DNA from: Kitasatospora sp. MAP5-34
GTDB taxonomy: Bacteria > Actinomycetota > Actinomycetes > Streptomycetales > Streptomycetaceae
DNA: 58,026 nucleotides
Direction: 5' to 3'
Assembly (NCBI RefSeq): GCF_029894335.1
Contig: NZ_JARXZC010000047.1
Coordinates: 1-58,026 of the forward strand
This document shows, piece by piece, positions 51,785-58,026 of the stretch. Both the position numbers and the translations under genes were made by a program. Within the stretch, counting starts at the first letter, position 1, and each line of letters starts with the position of its first letter. The notes beneath the pieces were generated by a model. That model saw only the letters and a program-made list of their open reading frames with translations, was not told the DNA's origin and did not search any database.

Positions 51785-53560
51785 GTGCGCAAGGTGCTCA
51801 TCGCCAACCGCGGAGAAATCGCCGTCCGCGTCGCCCGGGCCTGCTCGGATGCCGGTATCGCCAGCGTCGCCGTCTACGCCGAGCCGGACCGGGACGCCCT
51901 GCACGTCCGCGCGGCCGACGAGGCCTACGCGCTCGGCGGCGACACCCCGGGTACCAGCTACCTGGACATCGCCAAGGTGCTCAAGGCAGCCGCCGACTCG
52001 GGTGCGGACGCCGTCCACCCCGGTTACGGCTTCCTGTCCGAGAACGCCGAGTTCGCCCAGGCCGTCATCGACGCGGGCCTGACCTGGATCGGCCCGCCTC
52101 CGCAGGCCATCCGCGACCTCGGTGACAAGGTCACCGCCCGGCACGTCGCCCAGCGCGCCGGTGCCCCGCTGGTCGCCGGTACGGCCGACCCGGTCGCCGG
52201 GCCGGACGAGGTGCTCGCGTTCGCCCAGGAGCACGGCCTCCCCGTCGCCATCAAGGCGGCGTTCGGCGGTGGCGGTCGTGGCCTCAAGGTCGCCCGCACG
52301 CTGGAGGAGATCCCGGAGCTGTTCGAGTCCGCCGTCCGCGAGGCCGTCGCCGCCTTCGGGCGCGGCGAGTGCTTCGTCGAGCAGTACCTCGACAACCCCC
52401 GGCACGTCGAGACCCAGTGCCTCGCCGACCAGCACGGCAACGTCGTGGTCGTCTCCACCCGTGACTGCTCGCTGCAGCGCCGCCACCAGAAGCTGGTGGA
52501 GGAGGCCCCCGCGCCGTTCCTCACCGACGAGCAGAACGCCGAGCTGTACCGGGCGTCCAAGGCGATCCTCCGCGAGGCGGGTTACGTCGGCGCCGGTACC
52601 TGCGAGTTCCTGGTCTCCCAGGACGGGTTGATCTCCTTCCTGGAGGTCAACACCCGCCTCCAGGTCGAGCACCCGGTCTCCGAGGAGGTCACCGGGATCG
52701 ACCTGGTCCGCGAGATGTTCCGGATCGCCGACGGCGAGGCTCTCGGCTACGACGACCCCGAGGTGCGCGGTCACTCGATCGAGTTCCGGATCAACGGCGA
52801 GGACCCGGGTCGCGGCTTCCTGCCCGCCCCCGGCACGGTGACGCTGTTCGCGCCGCCGTCGGGCCCGGGCGTCCGGCTGGACGCGGGTGTCGAGAGCGGC
52901 TCGGTCATCGGCCCCGCCTGGGACTCGCTGCTCGCCAAGCTGATCGTCACCGGCGCCACCCGCAAGCAGGCGCTGCAGCGCGCCGCGCGTGCGCTGTCGG
53001 AGTTCAAGGTGGAGGGCATGGCCACCGCCATCCCGTTCCACCAGGCGGTCGTCGCCGACCCGGCGTTCGCGCCGGAACTGACGGGCGGCGAAGGCCCGTT
53101 CACCGTCTACACCCGGTGGATCGAGACCGAGTTCAACAACACCATCCCCGCCTTCACCGGCTCGGGCGGCGACGGCGACGAGCCGGACCAGCGCGAGACC
53201 GTGGTGGTCGAGGTCGGCGGCAAGCGGATCGAGGTCTCGCTGCCCTCGTCCCTGGGTGTCTCCTCCGCTCCGGCGGCGGGCGCCTCGGCAGGCGGCAAGA
53301 CCAAGCGCCGGGTCGGCGCCAAGAAGTCCGGCCCTGCCGCGAGCGGTGACACCCTGGCCTCCCCGATGCAGGGCACCATCGTCAAGGTCGCCGTCGAGGA
53401 GGGCCAGGTCGTCGCCGAGGGCGAGCTGATCGTCGTCCTGGAGGCGATGAAGATGGAGCAGCCGCTCAACGCCCACAAGGCCGGCACCATCGTCGGCCTC
53501 AAGGCCGAGGTCGGCGCCAGCGTCACCAGCGGCGCGGCCCTCTGCGAGATCAAGGACTGA
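51785..53560 (+). CDS. accA2: Acyl-CoA carboxylase alpha subunit (biotin carboxylase + biotin carrier)
   Basis: 591-residue biotinylated subunit. Biotin carboxylase occupies residues 1-450 (VLIANRGEIAVRVARA; ATP-grasp AAFGGGGRGLKVART; EVNTRLQVEHPVSEEVTG). A linker rich in Ala/Lys follows, and the biotin carrier domain ends the protein with the acceptor Lys556 in EAMKMEQPL. With PccB and PccE it makes methylmalonyl- or malonyl-CoA for fatty acid and polyketide synthesis. The GTG start has AAGGGAG five bases upstream; earlier in-frame codons are not conserved. Confidence 0.96.
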   Translation: MRKVLIANRGEIAVRVARACSDAGIASVAVYAEPDRDALHVRAADEAYALGGDTPGTSYLDIAKVLKAAADSGADAVHPGYGFLSENAEFAQAVIDAGLTWIGPPPQAIRDLGDKVTARHVAQRAGAPLVAGTADPVAGPDEVLAFAQEHGLPVAIKAAFGGGGRGLKVARTLEEIPELFESAVREAVAAFGRGECFVEQYLDNPRHVETQCLADQHGNVVVVSTRDCSLQRRHQKLVEEAPAPFLTDEQNAELYRASKAILREAGYVGAGTCEFLVSQDGLISFLEVNTRLQVEHPVSEEVTGIDLVREMFRIADGEALGYDDPEVRGHSIEFRINGEDPGRGFLPAPGTVTLFAPPSGPGVRLDAGVESGSVIGPAWDSLLAKLIVTGATRKQALQRAARALSEFKVEGMATAIPFHQAVVADPAFAPELTGGEGPFTVYTRWIETEFNNTIPAFTGSGGDGDEPDQRETVVVEVGGKRIEVSLPSSLGVSSAPAAGASAGGKTKRRVGAKKSGPAASGDTLASPMQGTIVKVAVEEGQVVAEGELIVVLEAMKMEQPLNAHKAGTIVGLKAEVGASVTSGAALCEIKD

Positions 53561-53584
53561 CCTTCCGGGGCCAGTTGCACTATC

Positions 53585-53632
53585 CAGGGGCGCGGGGCTC
53601 TGCTTAATTAACTGCCTGCGCGAAACCGGAAG
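53585..53632. repeat. 48-base intergenic repeat, copy C (inverted)
   Basis: Reads CAGGGGCGCGGGGCTCTGCTT to CGCGAAACCGGAAG on the plus strand, the reverse complement of copies A and B with four mismatches to B. It starts 24 bases after the accA2 stop codon. Confidence 0.75.
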
Positions 53633-53662
53633 ACTCCGGACCTGAACTGGACAGCTCCGAAC

Positions 53663-53704
53663 AAGAGGCACCCCGAAGCGCTCATGCGCAGCGGGGTGCC
53701 TCTT
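53663..53704. terminator. Bidirectional terminator between accA2 and the DeoR regulator
   Basis: Perfect 13-base arms AAGAGGCACCCCG / CGGGGTGCCTCTT with additional inner GCGC pairing. Placed 15 bases past the regulator's stop codon on the minus strand. Confidence 0.85.
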
Positions 53705-53719
53705 GCTGCAAGCAGAAGC

Positions 53720-54649
53720 TCAGCGCACGCGCTCCGCGAGGCGGGTCGGCGGGAGCTGTCCGGGGCGGCGCTGGCCCGGGAGGGGGGCTCCACCGGGGGG
53801 TGGGGCCGTCCGCCGCTGGGTGGCGGGGCTCTGGGGGGGCTGGTGGGCCGGGGGCTCGGCGGTGAGCCCGAGCGGGGCGATGACGATCTGCACGCCGCAG
53901 TCCGCCAGCAAGTCCAGCTCGCGGGCCGTCGGATCGGCGGCGGCGGCGTGCTCGTCCGTCACCAGACGGGTGATCCCGTCGGTCGGGACGGTCTGGAACA
54001 TGGTGTCCGCGCCGAGCTTGGTGTGGTCGGCGAGGACGATGACCTCGGCAGCCGACTGCACCAGTGCCCGGTCCACACTCGCGGAGAGCATGTTGGTGGT
54101 GGAGAGGCCGCGCTCGGCCGTCAGTCCACTACCGGAGATGAAGGCCTTGGTGACCCGCAGCCCGTGCAGCGACTGCTCGGCGCCGCTGCCCACCAGGGCG
54201 TAGTTGGAGCCGCGCAGGGTGCCGCCCGTCATCACCACCTCCACCCGGTTGGCGTGGGCCAGGGCCTGGGCGACCAGCAGTGAGTTGGTGACCACCGTCA
54301 GCCCGGGGATCCGGGCCAGGCGGCGGGCCAGCTCCTGGGTGGTCGTCCCGGCGCCGACCACGACGGCATCCCCCTCCTCGACCAGCCCGGCCGCCAGATC
54401 GGCGATCGCGCTCTTCTCGGCCGCGGCGAGATGGGTCTTCTGCGGGTAACCCGGCTCCCGGCTGAAGCCGCCGGGGAGCACCGCGCCGCCGTGCCGGCGG
54501 TCGAGCAGCCCTTCGGCCTCCAGGGCCCGGACGTCTCGGCGTACGGTGACTTCGGAGGTCTGGACGACGCGGGCCAGCTCACGGAGCGAAACGGCTCCGT
54601 TGGCGCGCACCATCTCGAGGATCAACTGGCGACGTTCTGCTGCAAACAC
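53720..54649 (-). CDS. DeoR-family transcriptional regulator
   Basis: 309-residue repressor. The winged helix is at the N-terminus (AERRQLILEMVRANGAVSLR; TSEVTVRRDVRALEAEGLL; RRHGGAVL), followed by the DeoR sensor domain (VVGAGTTTQELARRL; VVTNSLLVAQAL; VVMTGGTLRG; ADHTKLG), which normally binds a phosphosugar. The last ~50 residues are Pro/Gln/Arg-rich and not conserved. Nearby purine nucleoside phosphorylase might suggest nucleoside control, but it is 2.4 kb away on the other strand. Confidence 0.92.
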   Translation of the reverse strand: MFAAERRQLILEMVRANGAVSLRELARVVQTSEVTVRRDVRALEAEGLLDRRHGGAVLPGGFSREPGYPQKTHLAAAEKSAIADLAAGLVEEGDAVVVGAGTTTQELARRLARIPGLTVVTNSLLVAQALAHANRVEVVMTGGTLRGSNYALVGSGAEQSLHGLRVTKAFISGSGLTAERGLSTTNMLSASVDRALVQSAAEVIVLADHTKLGADTMFQTVPTDGITRLVTDEHAAAADPTARELDLLADCGVQIVIAPLGLTAEPPAHQPPQSPATQRRTAPPPGGAPLPGQRRPGQLPPTRLAERVR

Positions 54650-54803
54650 AGAACCGACGGTAACCTGAATGACCGTCTGCTTTCAGGCGTTTGCAGCTGG
54701 TTACGGGAAATGCTCACCTTGGACCAGCGCGCGACCGTACAATACGCGCCGTCAGCAAGGGGCGCTACGCCCCGCCGTGCGGGTGAACCGGCCGGGAACG
54801 ACA

Positions 54804-54832
54804 GAGGCGGCCACCCGATGGGCGACCGCCTC
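54804..54832 (-). terminator. Hairpin downstream of the flavoprotein reductase
   Basis: GAGGCGG / CCGCCTC arms with a partly paired interior, 17 bases past the reductase stop codon. Confidence 0.55.
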
Positions 54833-54848
54833 AACTCTGTTTCGCAGC

Positions 54849-56303
54849 TCAGGAATCCGCGCCGTCCCGCTTACGGATGTGGAGCTGACGGGCGGCCTCG
54901 GCGGTGGAGCCGGAGACGGACGGGTAGACCGTGAACGCGCTGGCCACCTGTTCGACCGTCAAGTTGTTGTCCACCGCGAGCGAGATCGAGTGGATGAGCT
55001 CGCTGGCCCGGGGGGCGACCACCACGCCGCCGACCACGATGCCGGTGCCGGGACGGCAGAACAGCTTCACGAAGCCGTCCCGGATGCCCTGCATCTTGGC
55101 GCGCGGGTTGCCGCGCAGCGGGAGCTTCACCTCGACGGCGTCCATCTTCCCGCACGAGACGTCGGCGGCCGTGTAGCCGACCGTGGCGATCTCGGGGTCG
55201 GTGAAGACGTTGGAGGAGACGGTCTTGAGGTTGAGCGGCTGCACCGCGTCACCGAGCGCGTGGTACATCGCGATCCGGCCCTGCATGGCCGCCACCGAGG
55301 CGAGCATGAAGACGCCGGTGCAGTCTCCGGCGGCGTAGACGCCAGGGGCACTCGTCCGGGAGACCCGGTCGACCTGCACCTGACCCCAGTCGTTCAGCCG
55401 TACCCCGGCCTCCTCCAGGCCCATGTCGGCGGTGTTCGGGATCGAGCCGACGGCCATCAGGCAGTGCGTCCCGCTTATCACCTGACCGTCGGCGAGGGTG
55501 ACCTCGACCCGGTCGCCGACGCGCTTGGCGCCCTCGGCCCGGGAGCGGCTCATCACGTTCATGCCCCGGCGGCGGAAGACCTCCTCCAGCACCTCGGCGG
55601 CGTCCGGGTCCTCGCCGGGGAGCACCCGGTCGCGGGACGAGACCAGGGTGACCTTGGAGCCGAGTGCCTGGTACGCACCGGCGAACTCGGCGCCGGTCAC
55701 GCCGGAGCCGACCACGATCAGCTCGGCCGGCAGCTCGTCCAGGTCGTAGACCTGCGTCCAGGTGAGGATGCGCTCGCCGTCCGGCTGGGCGTCGGGCACC
55801 TCGCGCGGGTGGGCACCGGTGGCGATCAGCACGGCGTCGGCGCGCAGCAACTCGGTCGTACCGTCGGGGGCGTCGACGAGCACCTCGCGGGAGCCGTCCG
55901 CAGCCTGGCCACCGGAGCCGAGCCGGCCCTTGCCGCGCAGGATCGTCACCCCGGCGCGGGTGACGGACTGGGTGATGTCGTGCGACTGGGCGATCGCCAG
56001 CCGCTTGACCCGGCGGTTGACCTTGCCGAGGTCGACACCGACCACCCGGGCCGATCCCCCGTCGGAGGGCCTGTCGTCGCGGACGGTGATTCCCAGCTCC
56101 TCGTACGAGCTGTCGAAGGTGGTCATCACCTCCGCAGTGGCGATCAGCGTCTTGGACGGCACGCAGTCCGTCAGCACCGCCGATCCACCCAGACCGTCGC
56201 GGTCGACAACGGTCACCTCCGCGCCGAGCTGAGCAGCGACGAGCGCTGCCTCATAGCCGCCGGGTCCGCCACCGATGATCACGATCCGAGTCACGTGCAC
56301 CAT
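54849..56303 (-). CDS. NAD(P)H-quinone dehydrogenase / flavoprotein disulfide reductase-like protein
   Basis: 484-residue FAD/NAD(P)H oxidoreductase with the lipoamide dehydrogenase fold. IVIIGGGPGGYEAALVAAQLG binds FAD (first part IVIIGGGPGGYEAA), ELIVVGSGVTGAEFAGAYQA binds NAD(P)H, and GVYAAGDCTG the flavin again. The redox centre GLGGSAVLTDCVPSK keeps only one of the two cysteines of true disulfide reductases, as in the actinobacterial LpdA/Rv3303c group that reduces quinones. The last part lacks the His-Glu pair typical of lipoamide dehydrogenase. The start MVHVTRIVI matches relatives; the frame upstream overlaps the divergent promoter. Confidence 0.9.
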   Translation of the reverse strand: MVHVTRIVIIGGGPGGYEAALVAAQLGAEVTVVDRDGLGGSAVLTDCVPSKTLIATAEVMTTFDSSYEELGITVRDDRPSDGGSARVVGVDLGKVNRRVKRLAIAQSHDITQSVTRAGVTILRGKGRLGSGGQAADGSREVLVDAPDGTTELLRADAVLIATGAHPREVPDAQPDGERILTWTQVYDLDELPAELIVVGSGVTGAEFAGAYQALGSKVTLVSSRDRVLPGEDPDAAEVLEEVFRRRGMNVMSRSRAEGAKRVGDRVEVTLADGQVISGTHCLMAVGSIPNTADMGLEEAGVRLNDWGQVQVDRVSRTSAPGVYAAGDCTGVFMLASVAAMQGRIAMYHALGDAVQPLNLKTVSSNVFTDPEIATVGYTAADVSCGKMDAVEVKLPLRGNPRAKMQGIRDGFVKLFCRPGTGIVVGGVVVAPRASELIHSISLAVDNNLTVEQVASAFTVYPSVSGSTAEAARQLHIRKRDGADS

Positions 56304-56422
56304 TGTCCCGCACGCCGGTGGCCGCGCCACGCCGGGGGCTCCGGTAGGCAGGTCGAAGTATCCGGGTCCGGCCGAATGTGACGATGGCCACTCCCCGGGG
56401 CTTCCGGCGCCAGGGTCTCCCG

Positions 56423-56428
56423 TAGGCT
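56423..56428 (+). promoter_or_regulatory. -10 hexamer of the cyclotransferase-like gene
   Basis: TAGGCT, six bases before the ATG; no ribosome-binding site is present. Confidence 0.45.
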
Positions 56429-56434
56429 GACGCC

Positions 56435-56872
56435 ATGCCCCTCTACGCCGCGTACGCCACCAATCTCGACGCCCGGCAGATGAGCCGACGCGCCCCGCAC
56501 TCACCCCTGCGAGGCACCGGCTGGCTGGACGGCTGGCGGCTCACCTTCGGCGGTGAACACCTCGGCTGGGAGGGCTCGCTGGCGACGGTGGTCGAGGACG
56601 AGAAGGAGCAGGTCTTCGTCTCGCTCTACGACGTCGCGCCGATGGACGAGGAGGGGCTCGACCGGTGGGAGGGCGTGCAGCTCGGCATCTACCGGAAGAC
56701 CAAGCTGCGGGCGCACACCCTGGACGGCGACATCCAGGTCTGGACGTACGTGCTGAACGACTACGAGGGCGGACTGCCCGCCGCGCGCTACCTGGGGCTG
56801 ATCGCGGACGCCGCCGAGAGCGCGGGCGCGCCTCACGACTACGTGCTTGACCTGCGGCATCGTCCCTGCTGA
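56435..56872 (+). CDS. Gamma-glutamylcyclotransferase-like (GGCT/AIG2 fold) protein
   Basis: 145-residue protein of the gamma-glutamylcyclotransferase-like superfamily. The substrate-loop motif is LYAAYATNLDARQM in place of the usual YGSN, and DEEGLDRWEGVQLGIYRKTK holds the conserved Glu that acts as base in this fold. VWTYVLNDYEGGLPAARYL is the late motif. Activity on gamma-glutamyl compounds is possible but unproven. Predicted leaderless, divergent from the flavoprotein reductase. Confidence 0.85.
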   Translation: MPLYAAYATNLDARQMSRRAPHSPLRGTGWLDGWRLTFGGEHLGWEGSLATVVEDEKEQVFVSLYDVAPMDEEGLDRWEGVQLGIYRKTKLRAHTLDGDIQVWTYVLNDYEGGLPAARYLGLIADAAESAGAPHDYVLDLRHRPC

Positions 56873-57030
56873 CGACCGGACGCCTAGCGGCAGGACGGCG
56901 CCGAGGGCCATCGTAGGTCCCTCCAAAGGGGTGGGGCGGAAACCGGCCCTTTCCTGTCGTTATGGGTCAACCGGGTAACGATCCGGCATGGCTTGGGTGG
57001 TTTGTTCTACGCGCGTAGGCGATTGCCGTC

Positions 57031-57036
57031 TATCCT
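57031..57036 (+). promoter_or_regulatory. -10 hexamer of the purine nucleoside phosphorylase gene
   Basis: TATCCT, seven bases before the GTG start; leaderless arrangement. Confidence 0.5.
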
Positions 57037-57043
57037 CGGCGAT

Positions 57044-57865
57044 GTGAACGCATCTCCTCAGTCGGTCGTCTCCTCCGACCCCTACGCCGCCGCCCAGGCC
57101 GCCGCCGCGCGCCTCCGTGAACTGACCGGTGCCGAGCGCCACGACGTCGCCCTGGTGATGGGCTCCGGCTGGGTGCCGGCCGCCGACGCACTCGGCGAGA
57201 CCGTGGCCGAGTTCCCCGTCACCGACCTGCCGGGCTTCCCCGCCCCCGCCGTGGCCGGCCACTCCGGCAAGATCCGGTCCGTCCGGATCGGCGACAAGCG
57301 CGCGCTGATCTTCCTCGGCCGCAACCACTACTACGAGGGCCACGGCGTGGCCACCGTGGTGCACGGCGTCCGGACCGCCGCCGCCGCCGGGTGCGACGTC
57401 ATCGTCCTCACCAACGGCTGTGGCGGCCTCCGCCAGGGCTGGGTGCCCGGCCAGCCGGTCCTGATCAGTGACCACATCAACCTGACGGCGGACTCGCCGA
57501 TCGTCGGCGCCAACTTCGTCGACCTGACGGACCTGTACTCGCCGCGCCTGCGCCAGCTGTGCCGCGAGGTCGACCCGTCGCTCGACGAGGCCGTGTACGT
57601 CCAGTTCCGCGGCCCGCACTACGAGACCCCGGCCGAGGTCAACATGGCCCGGGTGATAGGCGGCGAGCTGGTCGGCATGTCCACCACGCTGGAGGCCATC
57701 GCCGCACGCGAGGCCGGCAGCGAGGTGCTCGGCATCTCACTGGTCACCAACCTGGCCGCCGGGATGACCGGCGAGCCGCTCAACCACGCCGAGGTGCTGG
57801 AGGCCGGCAAGGCCAGCGCCGAGCGGATGGGCGCGCTGCTGGCGAAGGTCCTTGAGCGGATCTGA
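57044..57865 (+). CDS. Purine nucleoside phosphorylase
   Basis: 273-residue trimeric-class purine nucleoside phosphorylase that splits inosine/guanosine with phosphate in purine salvage. VALVMGSGWVPAADAL is the phosphate-binding loop, FLGRNHYYEGHG the His/Tyr substrate motif, LTNGCGGLR the base-side strand, GPHYETPAEVNMAR the next, VGMSTTLEAIAAREAG the phosphate/ribose motif and LVTNLAAGM the purine-contacting Asn strand. The GTG is chosen as the family start and lies seven bases after TATCCT. The open frame to an ATG 17 codons earlier is not conserved. Confidence 0.95.
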   Translation: MNASPQSVVSSDPYAAAQAAAARLRELTGAERHDVALVMGSGWVPAADALGETVAEFPVTDLPGFPAPAVAGHSGKIRSVRIGDKRALIFLGRNHYYEGHGVATVVHGVRTAAAAGCDVIVLTNGCGGLRQGWVPGQPVLISDHINLTADSPIVGANFVDLTDLYSPRLRQLCREVDPSLDEAVYVQFRGPHYETPAEVNMARVIGGELVGMSTTLEAIAAREAGSEVLGISLVTNLAAGMTGEPLNHAEVLEAGKASAERMGALLAKVLERI

Positions 57866-57904
57866 CGCTCTGCTGACGCAGAATCAGTAGATGGTGATCG
57901 GAAG

Positions 57905-58026
57905 TCGGTAGCCGGGGGTCGGGGGGGGGGGTCTGGATGTTACAAAAAAAAAAAAAGAGAAGATAAGAACAGCCGCCCCGCCCCCCGCGGTGGGGCCCAC
58001 CCCCCCCCCCCCCAACAGCACCAGCC
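57905..58026. other. Low-quality contig end
   Basis: A run of 11-12 G, a run of 13 A with purine-rich sequence, and a run of 14 C occur within 110 bases, unlike anything else in the window. These look like sequencing or assembly noise at a contig end, not biology. I see no gene here. Confidence 0.75.

Overview
The window is high-GC actinomycete chromosome, almost certainly from the Streptomycetaceae (Streptomyces or Kitasatospora). The evidence is uniform G/C third codon positions, a near-canonical developmental WhiB, coenzyme F420 genes, an actinobacterial class III adenylate cyclase, and acyl-CoA carboxylase subunits with an epsilon peptide. I see no phage, insertion sequence, CRISPR array, tRNA or rRNA, and no block of foreign composition.

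Layout. (1) 1-7.7 kb: a cell-envelope and development block with manB (cut by the left edge), DUF3499, a zincin-like protein, DUF5719, a very large membrane glycosyltransferase with a Gln/Tyr-rich tail, and whiB. (2) 8.1-11.3 kb: a leaderless 29-codon ORF with a Cys-rich end precedes a cysteine dioxygenase, followed by fbiA-fbiB for F420. (3) 11.4-25.4 kb: a DNA glycosylase, TIGR03089, a broken ORF, sugar acetyltransferase, glycosyltransferase, MacB-like ABC transporter, LCP ligase, acyl-CoA dehydrogenase, UDP-glucose dehydrogenase, a CoA-binding protein and DUF4234. (4) 25.4-33.2 kb: dipeptidase, purE-purK, GtrA, a two-component system and a POT peptide transporter. (5) 33.3-42.3 kb: the histidine-utilisation genes hutI, hutF, an M20 amidohydrolase, hutU, a small zinc-ribbon protein, an RpiR-type regulator and hutH. 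(6) 42.4-58 kb: fdhD, a small membrane protein, a GAF-GGDEF-GAF protein, adenylate cyclase, biotin ligase, acyl-CoA carboxylase beta and epsilon, Maf, an unknown protein, the biotinylated alpha subunit, a DeoR regulator, a flavoprotein reductase, a cyclotransferase-like protein and purine nucleoside phosphorylase. The last ~120 bp are homopolymer-rich and look like a poor contig end.

How the genes work together. The hut genes give a complete route from histidine to glutamate through the HutF branch (HutH, HutU, HutI, HutF). The final deformylase step is probably taken by the M20 enzyme, and the adjacent RpiR protein is the obvious candidate regulator. BirA charges the biotin domain of the alpha subunit, which works with PccB and the epsilon peptide to make malonyl- or methylmalonyl-CoA. 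The envelope genes (manB, two GT2 enzymes, UDP-glucose dehydrogenase, GtrA, LCP) would supply and attach wall glycopolymers.

Standout observations. The Cys-rich leader ahead of cysteine dioxygenase sits at the position a transcript from the upstream promoter would start, and would give a cysteine-responsive switch on a degradative gene. From memory of Streptomyces coelicolor locus order, the left 39 kb matches the SCO3028-SCO3073 region ascending and the right 17 kb matches SCO4932-SCO4917 descending. That places an inversion breakpoint between hutU and hutH. A family of GC-rich hairpin repeats sits in many gene ends and once inside the hut operon. Many genes here look leaderless, with a -10 hexamer 6-8 bases before the start codon.
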